Shown in pieces: positions 40,178 to 50,424 of a stretch of DNA of 64,000 bases (positions within the stretch are counted from its first letter, which is position 1; the number at the start of each line of letters is the position of its first letter). The notes under the pieces are model-generated. The model searched no databases and had not been told where the DNA came from. It worked only from the letters and a program-made list of their open reading frames with translations. Location of the stretch: positions 496,001-560,000 of the forward strand of contig CAVVNT010000002.1 in the NCBI GenBank assembly GCA_963749675.1, given 5' to 3'. The position numbers and the translations under genes are program-made. The stretch comes from Roseitranquillus sp963749675 (lineage in GTDB: Bacteria > Pseudomonadota > Alphaproteobacteria > Rhodobacterales > Rhodobacteraceae).

Positions 40178-41012
40178 GTACCAGTAGATCGGGATGATCG
40201 CCGATTTCCTCCGCCGCGATGCGCTCGACCTCCCGGTACTGCTGCTCGGGGTCGTCGGAGGTGCTGGCCCCGGCCAGTAGCGCGTCAACCTGTTCGTTGG
40301 CGTACTTGCCGTCGTTGTACTGCGACTGGGAGTTGAAGAGGTCGACGAAGCTCGACGCCTCGTTGTAGTCGCCGCACCATGCCGCGCGGGCGAGTTCGAA
40401 CTCCTGGTTGCCGCGGGCGCGCAGGTAGGTCTGCCATTCCTGGTTGGCGAGCGTCGTCTCCACCCCGAGCCTCTGCTTCCACATCTGGCTGGCCGCCTGC
40501 GCCTCGGACGTGTTGTAGATCAGGTCGAAGGTCAGGCCGCCGTCGCCGTAGCCCGCCTCCTGCATCAGGCTCTTGGCCATCTCGTCCCGCTCGGCCTGGG
40601 TCATGTCCGCCGCCTCGACCTCGGGCGGGGTGTAGGCCGCCGTCGCACCGGGGGTGAAGGTGAAGGCCGGCGGCTGCCCGGCGGCGGTGATGTTCTCGAC
40701 GATGACATCGCGGTCGAGCGCCAGCGACAGCGCCTTGCGGACGCGGGAGTCCTTCAGAGCCTCGTGCCCGCTCTCGGACTGGTTAATGTTGTAGTAGAGG
40801 GCAGCGGCTGGGTCAGCGAGACCTCGAGCGTGTGGTCGTCGACGGCGCGCACGCGAGCTCGGACGGCTCCATCTCGCCGGCGATGATGGCGCCGGCGTTC
40901 TCGATCGACATCAGCTCCATGTACCAGGCGGATTCCGAGGCGGTCGCGGGATCGACCGCGCGCTGCCAGGCATAGACGAAGTCCTGCGCGGTCACCGGGT
41001 CGCCGTTCTAGG
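40178..41012 (-). pseudogene. oligopeptide-binding protein (OppA-like), truncated and internally deleted
   Basis: Family 5 extracytoplasmic binding protein remnant. Visible: NGDPVTAQDFVYAWQRAVDPATASESAWYMEL, DDHTLEVSLTQPLP, YYNINQSESGHEALKDSRVRKALSLALDRDVI, PPAFTFTPGATAAYTPP, LMQEAGYGDGGLTFDLIYNTSE, and the C-terminal FELARAAWCGDYNEASSFVDLFNSQSQYNDGKYANEQVDALLAGAS. The signal peptide and the first 100 residues are absent, a block is missing between QPLP and YYNI, and the end runs from REVERIAAEE through IIPIYWY straight into the OppC remnant. Frameshifts occur as well. The left (5') breakpoint lies beside an unusually AT-rich stretch at 41,010-41,065. Confidence 0.75.
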
Positions 41013-41183
41013 TCGGATTCTTTCTTAGCGGTAGTATTAACCATACGTAAATCTTTCTGGTTGGGCGCTTCATCGCCACGAGGTGAGCGACAGGCGCCCG
41101 CGCACGTCGGGGGGCAATGCTGTTGTCGCCCCCCGTGAATAGCCTAAGCTGCCCGCCAAACGTCTCGTCAGGGAGGATTGGGA

Positions 41184-42224
41184 ATGAGACTCGCGACATT
41201 CGCCGCGGCTTTTGCCGCAGCGGCGATCGGCTCGGCCGCGGCGCACGCGCAGGAGCATGTATTCAAGCTGCACCATCTGCTCGGCGCGCAGGCCCCGGCC
41301 CAGACGCAGATGCTGGAGCCCTGGGCGCGCCAGGTCGAGGAGAACTCCGGCGGTCAGGTCAAGATCGAGATCTACCCCGCCATGTCGCTCGGCGGCCGCC
41401 CGCCCGAGCTGGTCCAGCAGGCGCGCGACGGCGTCGTCGACATCATCTGGACGGTGAACGGCTACACGCCCGGGCCTGTTTCCGCGCACCGAGGTGATGG
41501 AGCTGCCGAACGTCTTCACCAACGACCCCAGGGCGGCGAACCTCGCGCTCTACGACATGTTCGAGGAGGACCTGGCGGAGGAGTACCAGGGGCTCGAGGT
41601 GATGTTCCTGCACGTCCATGCCGGCCAGGCGCTGCACACCCGCGACACCGAGGTGCGCACGCCCGCCGACGTGGAGGGCATGAACCTGCGCATCCCGACC
41701 CGCACCGGCGCCTGGGTGATCGAGGCGATGGGCGCGAACCCCACCGCGATGCCGGTGCCGGAGCTGCCGCAGGCGCTGCAGAAAGGCGTCGTCGACGGCG
41801 CGCTGATCCCGTTCGAGATCATCCCGCCGCTGCGCATCCAGGAGCAGACGCAGTACCAGATCGAGGGCGCCGACGAATGGCGCTGGGGCACGACGACCTT
41901 CCAGGTCTCGATGAACAAGGCCCGCTGGGACAGCCTGCCCGAGGACATCCAGCAGGCCTTCCGCGACGCCTCCGGCCGGGAATGGTGGGGCGAGGTCGGC
42001 GACATCTGGCGCGCCTCCGACGATTTCGGGATCAACATGGCGGTCGAGTCCGGCAACGAGCACATCGTCCTGACCGAGGAGGAGACGCAGGCCTTCCGCG
42101 AGGTCCTCGACCCGGTCGTGCAGCGCTGGATCGACGAGGTCACCTCGCAGGGGCATCGACGGCGCCGGCGCTGGTCGAGAAGGCTCGCGGCCTGATCGAG
42201 GAGAACACGGACCCCTCGATGTGA
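41184..42224 (+). CDS. TRAP transporter substrate-binding protein (DctP-like), frameshifts
   Basis: Periplasmic solute receptor of a TRAP transporter. The signal peptide (LATFAAAFAAAAIGSAAAHAQ) is followed by HVFKLHHLLGAQAPAQTQMLEPWARQVEENSGGQVKIEIYPAMSLGG. After a one-base shift near 41,474 the frame continues with TEVMELPNVFTNDPRAANLALYDMF, LRIPTRTGAWVIEAMGANPTAMPVPELPQALQKGVVDGALIPFE (the ligand-arginine region, GVVDGA motif) and TTTFQVSMNKARWDSLP. Two further one-base shifts near 42,150-42,165 lead to the C-terminus ALVEKARGLIEENTDPSM. GGGAGG precedes the ATG at 41184. The GTGA overlap with dctQ confirms the end. Ligand likely an organic acid; it stands directly before the cox genes. Confidence 0.85.
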   Translation: MRLATFAAAFAAAAIGSAAAHAQEHVFKLHHLLGAQAPAQTQMLEPWARQVEENSGGQVKIEIYPAMSLGGRPPELVQQARDGVVDIIWTVNGYTPGPVSAHRGDGAAERLHQRPQGGEPRALRHVRGGPGGGVPGARGDVPARPCRPGAAHPRHRGAHARRRGGHEPAHPDPHRRLGDRGDGREPHRDAGAGAAAGAAERRRRRRADPVRDHPAAAHPGADAVPDRGRRRMALGHDDLPGLDEQGPLGQPARGHPAGLPRRLRPGMVGRGRRHLARLRRFRDQHGGRVRQRAHRPDRGGDAGLPRGPRPGRAALDRRGHLAGASTAPALVEKARGLIEENTDPSM

Positions 42225-42735
42225 GCGATCGCCTCGGCGCACCGGCATCCTCGGATGGGCCGAGGCGCTGATCCACGGCTGGGCCATCGTCGGCGGGCTC
42301 GTCCTGCTGGCGGTGGTCCTCGTCAACGTGCTGTCGGTACTGGGCGGCATCTTCTGGCGGCCGTTCCCCGGTGACTTCGAACTGACGGAGATGGGCGTGG
42401 CGGTCGCCGCCTTCGCGTTCCTGCCGTTCTGCCAGCTGACCGACGCCAACGTCACCGCCGACATCTTCACCGCCCGCGCCTCGCACCGCTGGATCTCCGC
42501 CTTCCGGCTGTTGGCGGCGATCGTGGCGCTGGGGTTCGCGGTGCTTCTGGCGTGGCGGATGTACTACGGCATGGGCGACCAGCGGACCTACGGCTACGAG
42601 ACCGCGATCCTGCAGATCCCGATCTGGCTCGCCTTCGTGCCGATCCTGTTCTCGCTGGTCCTGCTCGCGCTCGCCTCGCTCGTCACGCTGATCGAGAACG
42701 GCCGCGCGGTCCGCTACGGGACGCATATCGAATGA
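42221..42735 (+). CDS. TRAP transporter small permease (DctQ-like)
   Basis: Small membrane subunit of the TRAP transporter, about 171 residues with four helices: GWAEALIHGWAIVGGLVLLAVVLVNVLSVLGG, FELTEMGVAVAAFAFLPFCQLTDANVTADIF, WISAFRLLAAIVALGFAVLLAWRMYYG, and IWLAFVPILFSLVLLALASLVTLIE. ELTE and QLTDANVTADIF are typical of DctQ. The GTG at 42221 overlaps the dctP stop, but one base is gained or lost by about 42,235, because the helix-rich frame begins at THG/TGILGW. It ends in an ATGA overlap with dctM. Confidence 0.82.
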
Positions 42736-44089
42736 TGGAGGCGACGACGCTGGGGGTGACGGGCCTCGTCATCCTCGTGGTGCTGATCGCGATCCGGATG
42801 CCGATCGCCTACGCGATGATCCTGGTGGGCGGCGGCGGCGTCTTTATCCTCAACGGCCCAGCGCTGCTGCTGAACCAGCTCAAGACGCTCGCCTACGGCC
42901 AGTTCTCGATCTACGACCTCAGCGTCGTGCCGATGTTCGTGCTGATGGGCGCGCATCGCGTCGAAGGCCGGCCTCAGCCAGGCGCTGTTCCGCGGCGCGA
43001 ACGCGTGGCTCGGCTGGATGCGGGGCGGCACCGCGATGGCGGCGATCGCGGGCTGCGCGGGGTTCGGCGCGGTCTGCGGCTCGTCGCTCGCCACCGCCTC
43101 GACCATGGGCAAGGTCGCCCTGCCCGAGCTCAAGCGCTACAACTACTCCGGCGCGCTGGCGACCGGATCGCTGGCGGCGGGCGGCGTGCTGGGCATCCTG
43201 ATCCCGCCCTCGGTCGTGCTGATCATCTACGCCATCATCGTCGAGGCGAACATCGTCACGATGTTCATGGCGGCGATGATCCCCGGCCTGCTGGCGGTCG
43301 TGCTGTTCCTGCTGACCATCGCGATCTACGTCGCGATCTGGCCCGAGGCGGGACCCCGCGGCGGATCCTCCGACCGGGCGGAGTTCGTCGCCGCCACCAT
43401 CGGTGTGATCCCCGTGCTGGTGATCTTCGGCCTCGTGCTGGGTGGCATCTACGCTGGCTTCTTCAACCCGACGCCCGCGGCTGCGGTCGGCGTCTTCCTC
43501 GTCTGGATCTACGGCATCTCGCGGCGCACCGTCCGGACGCCGCGAACTGGTCGAGGCGCTGAAGGAGACCGCCGGCACCACCGGCATGATCTACCTGATC
43601 CTGCTCGGCGCCGAGCTGATGAAGATCTTCATGTCGCGGATCGGCCTGCCGCAGGAGACGGCGGCCTGGATCCTCGACAGCGGCCTCGCGCCGATGACGG
43701 TGCTGCTCCTGCTGCTCGTCGCGCTGATCTTCCTTGGCTGCCTGATGGACAGCCTGTCGATGATCCTGCTGGTGATCCCGTTCTTCTGGCCGGTCCTGAC
43801 CGAGATCAACGGCGGCCTCTACCAGATGGCCGACGGCGCCGGCTTCGGCATGTCGACGGAGGACCTGAAGATCTGGTTCGGGATCCTGGCGCTGATCGTC
43901 GTCGAGCTCGGGCTGATCACGCCGCCCGTCGGCATGAACGTCTTCGTGATCTCGGCGCTCGCCAAGGATACGCCGATGATCGAGACCTTTCGCGGGGTCG
44001 TGCCGTTCTTTCTTGCCGAGATGGTGCGGGTCGCCGTGCTCCTCGCCTTCCCGGCGCTGACCCTCTGGCTGCCGGAGGTCCTGCGCTGA
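42732..44089 (+). CDS. TRAP transporter large permease (DctM-like), two frameshifts
   Basis: Large sodium-coupled permease, about 452 residues and roughly 12 helices. Family blocks: GLVILVVLIAIRMPIAYAMILVGGGGVFIL, the first scoop-motif region MRGGTAMAAIAGCAGFGAVCGSSLATASTMGKVALPELKRYNYSGALATGSLAAGGVLGILIPPSVVLIIYAI, GGIYAGFFNPTPAAAVGVFLV, FLGCLMDSLSMILLVIPFFWPV, and ELGLITPPVGMNVFVISAL. The frame breaks near 42,955 and again near 43,545; similarity continues on both sides, and the downstream half is clean to the stop. It forms one transcript with dctP and dctQ. A long inverted repeat follows the stop codon, before coxG. Confidence 0.87.
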
Positions 44090-44143
44090 ACCGCCGACGC
44101 CTTCTCAATGCCAAACCGCGCTTGACGGCCAAGCGTCGGCGGT
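44090..44143. promoter_or_regulatory. long inverted repeat between the TRAP genes and coxG
   Basis: ACCGCCGACGCCTT (44,090-44,103) faces AAGCGTCGGCGGT (44,131-44,143): 11 perfectly paired bases plus a TT/AA end after one bulged C, with a loop of about 27 bases that contains TTGACG. It could terminate the TRAP transcript or be an operator for the cox operon. There is no T-tract behind it. Confidence 0.4.
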
Positions 44144-44215
44144 GTCGATTTGGCGCAGAGGCGGCAGCGTCGCACGAAACGTCCCCGGCCGCGAAGGCTA
44201 TCTTGGGAGGACGGC

Positions 44216-44857
44216 ATGGAGTTGACGGACCAGCGCGACATCGCGGCGCCCCCCGAGGACGTCTGGTCGGCACTGATCGACCCCGAGGTGCTGAAGCAGT
44301 GCCTGCCCGGCTGCCAGGAGATGACCGGCAACCCCGACGACGGGTATGAGGCGGTCGTGACGCAGAAGGTCGGCCCGGTGAAGGCGACCTTCAAGGGGCA
44401 CGTCGAACTGTCGAACGTGGTGGCCGGGCAGAGCTGCACCATCACCGGAGAGGGCAAGGGCGGACCGGCTGGCTTCGCCAAGGGCGGCGCCGACGTGGTG
44501 CTCACCCCTACGGGCGAGGGCACGCGCCTCAGCTACGACGTCACCGCCAAGGTCGGCGGCAAGCTCGCGCAGCTCGGCAGCCGCATCATCGACGGGTTCG
44601 CCAAGAAGATGGCCGACCAGTTCTTCGACAACTTCAAGAACGTGGTCGAGGGCAACGGCGCCGATGCCTCGGTCAGCGTCGACACCGGCGGCGACGCGGT
44701 CGCGGCCACGCCCGCCGCGGCGGGCGAGCCTCCGCGCGAGCCCGGCGGCACCGCCGTGCCGAGCCCGAGCGCCGATCCGACGGCACCGCCGTCCTCGCCC
44801 GACGAGCCGCAGGTCGGCGGCGAAAAGAAGAGCTGGTTCAGAAAGCTGATGGGCTGA
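44216..44857 (+). CDS. CoxG-like SRPBCC-family protein
   Basis: A 213-residue protein of the CoxG/SRPBCC (START-like) family, which anchors CO dehydrogenase to the membrane in Oligotropha. The fold spans the first 145 residues: MELTDQRDIAAPPEDVWSALIDPEVLKQCLPGCQEM, VGPVKATFKGHVELSNV, and LGSRIIDGFAKKMADQFFDNFKNVV. A long Pro/Ala/Gly-rich linker follows (AAGEPPREPGGTAVPSPSADPTAPP), ending with a basic/aromatic tail KKSWFRKLMG that could touch the membrane surface. GGGAGG precedes the ATG at 44216. The next gene is coxS, 37 bases on, so it heads the G-S-L-M operon. Confidence 0.88.
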   Translation: MELTDQRDIAAPPEDVWSALIDPEVLKQCLPGCQEMTGNPDDGYEAVVTQKVGPVKATFKGHVELSNVVAGQSCTITGEGKGGPAGFAKGGADVVLTPTGEGTRLSYDVTAKVGGKLAQLGSRIIDGFAKKMADQFFDNFKNVVEGNGADASVSVDTGGDAVAATPAAAGEPPREPGGTAVPSPSADPTAPPSSPDEPQVGGEKKSWFRKLMG

Positions 44858-44894
44858 TGCGCTCGGCCCCCAAAGACACCCAGGGAGGGATTGG

Positions 44895-45380
<486 letters not shown>

Positions 45381-45470
45381 GCTCCGCGACACCAGGACAT
45401 CGGGACGCCGAGGGAGCCGGCGTGCAAGGCTAGAGACGGCGGATCGACGCCGCGACAGGGAGGATAGGGG

Positions 45471-47894
45471 ATGCCCAAGGATCATGGGATAGGCGCGAGC
45501 GAAAAGCGCCGCGAGGACGTGCGGTTCCTGACCGGAAAGGGCCGCTACACCGACGACATCAATCTGCCCGGACAGGCCTACGTCGCGTTCCTGCGCTCGG
45601 ACGTGGCGCACGGCCGTCTGGTCTCGGTCGACACGTCCGAGGCCGAGGCGATGCCGGGCGTGCTGCACGTCTTCACCGGCAAGGATTTCGAGAGCGTTGG
45701 CGGCCTGCCCTGCGGCTGGCAGATCACCGGCCGCGACGGCGAGGTGATGAAGGAGCCCAAGCACCCCGTCCTCGCCCATGGCAAGGTCCGCCACGTCGGC
45801 GACCCGATCGCCGCGGTCGTGGCCGAGACGCCCTGGCAGGCACGCGATGCCGCCGATGCCATCATGCCCGAGATCGAGGATCTTCCAGCGGTCATGGACA
45901 TGAAGGCGGCGATGACCAGGATGGCGCAACGCTGGTCCACGACGACATCGGCACCAACCTCTGCTACGACTGGGGCTTCGTCGAGGACAACCGCGAGAAG
46001 GTCGACGAGGCGATCCGCAACGCCCACCACGTCACCACGCTGGAGCTGGTCAACAACCGGATGATTCCGAACGCGATGGAACCGCGCGTGGCGATCGGCG
46101 ACTTCAACCCGGCCACGGGCGATCATACGCTCTACACCACCAGCCAGAACCCGCACGTGATCCGCCTGCTGATGGGCGCCTTCGTCCTCGGCATCCCCGA
46201 GCACAAGCTGCGCGTGGTGGCACCCGACGTCGGCGGTGGATTCGGATCGAAGATCTTCCATTACGCCGAGGAGGCGTTCTGCACCTTCGCCGCCAAGGCG
46301 GTGGGCCGCCCGGTCAAGTGGACCTGCACGCGGTCCGAGGCCTTCGCCACCGACGCGCATGGCACGCGACCACGTCACCAAGATCGAGCTCGCCCTCGAC
46401 GCCGAAGGCAACTTCCAGGCGCTGAGGACCGAGACCTACGCCAACATGGGCGCTTATCTGTCGACCTTCGCGCCGTCGGTGCCGACCTGGCTGCACGGCA
46501 CGCTGATGGCCGGCAACTACAAGACCCCGCTGATCTACGTGAACGTCAAGGCGGTCTTCACCAACACCGTCCCCGTCGACGCCTACCGCGGCGCCGGCCG
46601 GCCGGAGGCGACATTCCAGCTCGAGCGGGTCGTCGACAAGGCCGCGCGCGAGATGGGGATGGACCCCGTGGAGCTGCGCCGGAAGAACTTCGTGACGGAG
46701 TTTCCCTACGCCACCCCCGTCGCGGTGGAGTACGACACCGGCGACTACAACGCGACGATGGACCGACTGCTGGAGATGGTCGACCGCGACGGCTTCGAGG
46801 CCCGCGCCGAAGAGTCGAAGCAGCGCGGCAAGCTCCGCGGCTTCGGCGTGAACTCCTACATCGAGGCGTGCGGCATCGCGCCCTCGAACCTCGTCGGCCA
46901 GCTCGGCGCTCGCGCCGGCCTCTACGAAAGCGCCACGGTCCGGGTAAACGCGACCGGCGGCATCGTGGTGATGACGGGCAGCCACAGCCACGGCCAAGGG
47001 CACGAGACGTCCTTCGCCCAGGTCGTCGCCGACATGATCGGCATCGACGACAACATGGTCGAGATCGTGCATGGCGACACCGCCAACAGCCCGATGGGCA
47101 TGGGCACCTACGGCTCACGCTCGCTCGCGGTCGGCGGCTCGGCCATCCACAAGGCGGCGACCAAGGTCATCAACAAGGCCAAGAAGATCGCGGCCCACCT
47201 GATGGAGGCCTCCGAAGGCGACATCGAACTCAAGGACGGCAAGTTCACCGTCGCGGGCACCGACAAGTCGGTCGCCTGGGGCGACGTGACGCTTGCCGCC
47301 TACGTGCCGCACAACTACCCGCTCGAGGAACTCGAGCCGGGGCTTGAGGAGACGGCGTTCTACGATCCGTCGAACTTCACCTATCCCGCCGGCGCCTATG
47401 CCTGCGAGGTCGAGGTCGACCCCGAGACCGGCAAGGTCGAGGTCCTGTCGTTCGCCGCGGCCGACGATTTCGGCAACATCGTCAACCCGATGATCGTCGA
47501 GGGGCAGGTCCATGGCGGCCTCGCCCAGGGCATCGGGCAGGCGATGATCGAGAACTGCGCCTACGACGAGGATGGGCAGCTGATCTCGGCCAGCTACATG
47601 GACTATGCCATGCCGCGCGCCGACGACTTGCCGATGTTCGCCGTAGACCATTCCTGCCAGACGCCCTGCACCCACAATCCGCTGGGCGTGAAGGGCTGCG
47701 GCGAGGCGGGTGCGATCGGCTCGCCGCCGACCATCGTCAACGCGGTGATCGACGCCCTGCATCGCGGCGGCATGAAGGTCGGCCACATCGACATGCCGCT
47801 GACCCCGAACCGGGTCTGGGCGGCGATGCAGGGCGCCAGCGCCGGCGCGAACGCCGCGATGGAGGATCGTTCCTTCCAGGCGCCCCAGAACTGA
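45471..47894 (+). CDS. coxL: molybdenum hydroxylase large subunit, form II CoxL-like, two frameshifts
   Basis: Catalytic subunit binding the molybdenum cofactor, about 807 residues. It starts with IGASEKRREDVRFLTGKGRYTDDI and reads HVGDPIAAVVAETPW. A base is missing near 45,918 and one extra near 46,363; other frames carry LYTTSQNPHVIRLLMGAFV, DVGGGFGSKIFHY, RDHVTKIELALDAEGNF and onwards. The active-site loop is AYRGAGRPEATFQLE. This is the form II signature; the form I enzyme that oxidises CO has AYxCSFR. The C-terminal GSHSHGQGHETSFAQV, DTANSPMGMGTYGSR and HNPLGVKGCGEAGAIGSPP (with the catalytic glutamate) are intact. Whether the physiological substrate is CO is not known for form II, so the gene symbol names the family. 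Confidence 0.9.
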
Positions 47895-47916
47895 CCGGAC
47901 CGAGAGGAGACAATCC

Positions 47917-48717
47917 ATGTACGCATTCGAGATGACCCGGCCCGGAACCGTTCAGGACGCCGTGGCCGCGCTGGCCGGGGGCGAGGCGCAGGCCATCGCC
48001 GGCGGCCAGACCCTGATCCCGACGCTGAAGCAGCGCCTCGCCGACCCCGGCACGCTGGTCAGCCTCTCGGGCATCGCCGAGATGAAGTACGTCCGGCACG
48101 AGGGCGACACCCTCGTCGTCGGCGGCGGCACCACCCACCGTCAGGTGATGGACGAGGCGGCGCAGGCCTACCCGGCCCTCGCCTCGCTGGCATCGCGCAT
48201 CGGCGATCCGGCGGTCCGCAACCGCGGCACGATCGGCGGCTCGCTCGCCAACAACGACCCCTCCGCGTGTTATCCCGCCGGCGCCCTCGCCTCCGGCGCG
48301 ACGATCGTCGCCACCGGTCCGTCCGGCTCGCGCGAGATCGCGGCGGACGACTATTTCCGGGGCATGTTCGAGACCGCGCTGGAGGATGGCGAACTCATCA
48401 CCGAGGTCCGCTTCCCGATCCCGCAGGCCGCGAGGTACGAGAAGTTCATCCAGGTGGCGTCCCGCTTCCCGCTCGTCGCCGTCTTCGTGGCGAAATTCGG
48501 CGACGGTGTGCGCGTCGCCGTCACTGGCGCGTCCGAAGCAGGCGTCTTCCGCTGGACCGAGGCGGAGCAGAATCTGTCATCCGATTTCTCGGCCGAGGCC
48601 ATTCGTGAGCTCACGACTCCATCCGACGGGATGATTGGCGACCTGCACGGATCGGCGGAGTACCGGGCCCACCTCGTGTCCGTCGTGACCCGCCGCGCTG
48701 TCGCCGGCGCCAACTGA
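47917..48717 (+). CDS. coxM: FAD-binding medium subunit of the CoxL-like enzyme
   Basis: Flavoprotein subunit, 266 residues. The FAD-binding motifs are AIAGGQTLIPTLKQRL near residue 27 and the downstream RNRGTIGGSLANNDPSACYPAGALA (TIGG motif), as in CoxM and CutM. The N-terminus MYAFEMTRPGTVQDAVAALAGGE is normal. The C-terminal domain has FPIPQAARYEKFIQVASRFPLVAVF and ends near AEYRAHLVSVVTRRAV. It starts 22 bases after coxL behind a GAGAGGAGA ribosome binding site. The VOC-domain gene begins 3 bases after its stop. Confidence 0.93.
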   Translation: MYAFEMTRPGTVQDAVAALAGGEAQAIAGGQTLIPTLKQRLADPGTLVSLSGIAEMKYVRHEGDTLVVGGGTTHRQVMDEAAQAYPALASLASRIGDPAVRNRGTIGGSLANNDPSACYPAGALASGATIVATGPSGSREIAADDYFRGMFETALEDGELITEVRFPIPQAARYEKFIQVASRFPLVAVFVAKFGDGVRVAVTGASEAGVFRWTEAEQNLSSDFSAEAIRELTTPSDGMIGDLHGSAEYRAHLVSVVTRRAVAGAN

Positions 48718-48720
48718 GGG

Positions 48721-49070
48721 GTGGCCGTTACCAGGATCGGCGGGCTCTTCTTGCGGGCCCGCGATCCCGGCGCCCTGTCGAGCTGGTACGTACGACACCT
48801 TGGCATCGGCGGTGATCCGCTCTGGCAGCAGGCCGCCGGTCCCACGCTCTTTTCGCACTTCCATGCCGGGACGGGCTATTTCCGGCGCGCCGATCAGCAG
48901 CGGACGCTCAACCTCAGGGTCGACGATCTCGACGCTGCCCTCGCCTCGCTGGCAGTGGACGGGTCGAGGCGGAGCGCCGCCCGGACTGGGACGCCGAAGC
49001 GGGCCGCTTCGCCCGCGTCCGCGACCCGGAAGGCAATGCCATCGAATTGCGGGAACCCCCGCCCACCTGA
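48721..49070 (+). CDS. glyoxalase/bleomycin-resistance (VOC) domain protein, frameshifted
   Basis: A small VOC-superfamily protein of about 116 residues. The first part reads RIGGLFLRARDPGALSSWYVRHLGIG, a classical first beta-alpha unit of the fold, then FSHFHAGTGYF and NLRVDDLDAALASLAVDG. After about 48,965 the frame changes to AERRPDWDAEAGRFARVRDPEGNAIELREPPPT, the usual C-terminal strand with the metal glutamate (NAIELRE), and a stop at 49,068-49,070. It starts with GTG three bases after coxM. Function unknown; its coupling to the cox genes is only positional. Confidence 0.75.
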
Positions 49071-49085
49071 CGGTCGCGCGACCGC

Positions 49086-50000
49086 TCAGCCGGCCGCGGC
49101 GCGCTCCGCAAGCCGTTCGTTCGCCCACTCAGCGCAGGTCTTGATGCCGCCCAGCGGAAAGAAGTGTACCTGCGCCGGCGCAGTCCGCGGGTCACGGGCG
49201 CGGTGCGCCGCAAGGTCCCGCAGGACCTCCGTCGGCTCGAACGGCAGCACGAGCTTGCGCACGTCGCGCGCCCGCTTCTGCAGGACGCTCAGCGACGGCC
49301 CGACGCCGCACGAAGCTGCGAACCTGATCAGCGTCTGCAGCTTCGCGGGCCCGGCGATGCCGACATGCACGGGCAGCTCGATCCCCTCCCGCCGGATCCG
49401 CGCGATCCAGTCGACGATCGGCTCCGCCTCGAACGCGAACTGCGTGACCAGCGCCATCGCGGCGTCGGTCCGATCCGAGTACGACTGCTTCCACATCAGC
49501 GCCTGGCCCACCATCGTGCCGGAGCCGTCGCGGTCGATGTCGCGGTTCCCCTCGGGATGCCCCGCCACGTGCAGCCGCTTGAAGCCCCGCCGGTCGAAGA
49601 TGCCGGTCTCCAGAAGCTGCATCGAGGAATGAAAGTCCCCCTCGGGCGTCGCCCGGCCACCCGCCAGCACCAGCGCCTCGTCCACGCCCGCCTCGTCGGC
49701 GTACCGGGCGGCCCACTCCTCCAGGACGCCGGCGTCGCGAATGTAGCGCGCCGGAAAGTGCGGCATCACTGCAAAGCCCTCGCCCCGGATCCTCTTGGCC
49801 GTCTCGACCATCTCGTCGATGGTGGTGCCCTCGATATGCGCGATGTAGACGCGCGTCCGGGCCGGCAGCAGGTCGGCGAAGCACTCGATCTTGGCCGCCG
49901 TGCGCGGCATCACCTCGATCGAATAGCCGTCGATCAGGTCCGCGGTCGTGGTGTCCGCCGTTCGCGGCTCCGGTCGTCTGAGAAAGCTCAGGGTGCCCAT
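49086..50000 (-). CDS. methylenetetrahydrofolate reductase-like protein
   Basis: A 304-residue MetF-type TIM-barrel flavoprotein that would reduce methylene-tetrahydrofolate. It has SIEVMPRTAAKIE near the start, VYIAHIEGTTIDEMVETAKRI, AVMPHFPARYI, EALVLAGGRATPEGDF, VAGHPEGNRDIDRDGSG (HPEG motif), FAFEAEPIVDWIARIR with the usual flavin-binding TQFAFE, and VGIAGPAKLQTLIRFAASCGV. The ATG at 50000 stands after AAAGGTGGAG and gives MGTLSFLRR; a longer upstream reading is not convincing. Members of this type occur with corrinoid or C1 (demethylation) gene sets in Rhodobacterales. No such partners are visible here. It converges on the VOC gene with 15 bases between. Confidence 0.85.
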   Translation of the reverse strand: MGTLSFLRRPEPRTADTTTADLIDGYSIEVMPRTAAKIECFADLLPARTRVYIAHIEGTTIDEMVETAKRIRGEGFAVMPHFPARYIRDAGVLEEWAARYADEAGVDEALVLAGGRATPEGDFHSSMQLLETGIFDRRGFKRLHVAGHPEGNRDIDRDGSGTMVGQALMWKQSYSDRTDAAMALVTQFAFEAEPIVDWIARIRREGIELPVHVGIAGPAKLQTLIRFAASCGVGPSLSVLQKRARDVRKLVLPFEPTEVLRDLAAHRARDPRTAPAQVHFFPLGGIKTCAEWANERLAERAAAG

Positions 50001-50424
50001 GTCACTCCACCTTTCTAACGACCGGCGCAGCCGGTCCGTGATTCGCGTCATCGCGTCGGCCACCATCCATGCGACCTCCCGTCGCTTTGGCGAGGCATCA
50101 ATGCGTCGCGGCCCGCACCGTTTCCGACATCCGCGCCAGCGCCCGCTCCGCCGGTCCCCGGCACGATTCTCCGAGCCCTCGCGGACGCAGGACGTCGACG
50201 GTACGCGAAAACGGCGATCCGGCCGCGCGGGTCTGCCGCTGGTCCCGCCGACCGGAGAATTCGTACGTCAAGGCCGGAGCGATGCAACTTCCGGCGCGGG
50301 AATTGCGGAGGCGCGCCACGGATCGCCGCGCTACACGATGTCCGACAGGCCAAATCCACGCGCTCACTCCACCCAATGCGAAACGCGTACATTTCGCGGC
50401 AAAAGGCGGCAAGCTGTCCTGAGA
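50001..50424. other. 424-base stretch without a supported gene
   Basis: Open frames exist on both strands but none shows a domain, a good start or a coherent G/C-ending codon pattern. It lies upstream of the MetF-like gene and downstream of the GntR gene on the same strand, so it should hold the MetF promoter. A TTGACG occurs on the minus strand at 50,273-50,268, but I see no convincing -10 element at the right distance. Confidence 0.5.

Noticed and set aside
45471..47894. Naming the CoxL gene a form I CO dehydrogenase
   Set aside because: The active-site loop is AYRGAGR, not the AYxCSFR of form I, and the gene order is S-L-M.
50048..50412. Open frames in the gap upstream of the MetF-like gene
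   Set aside because: No domain, no credible ribosome binding site, and no frame with consistent G/C-ending codons.
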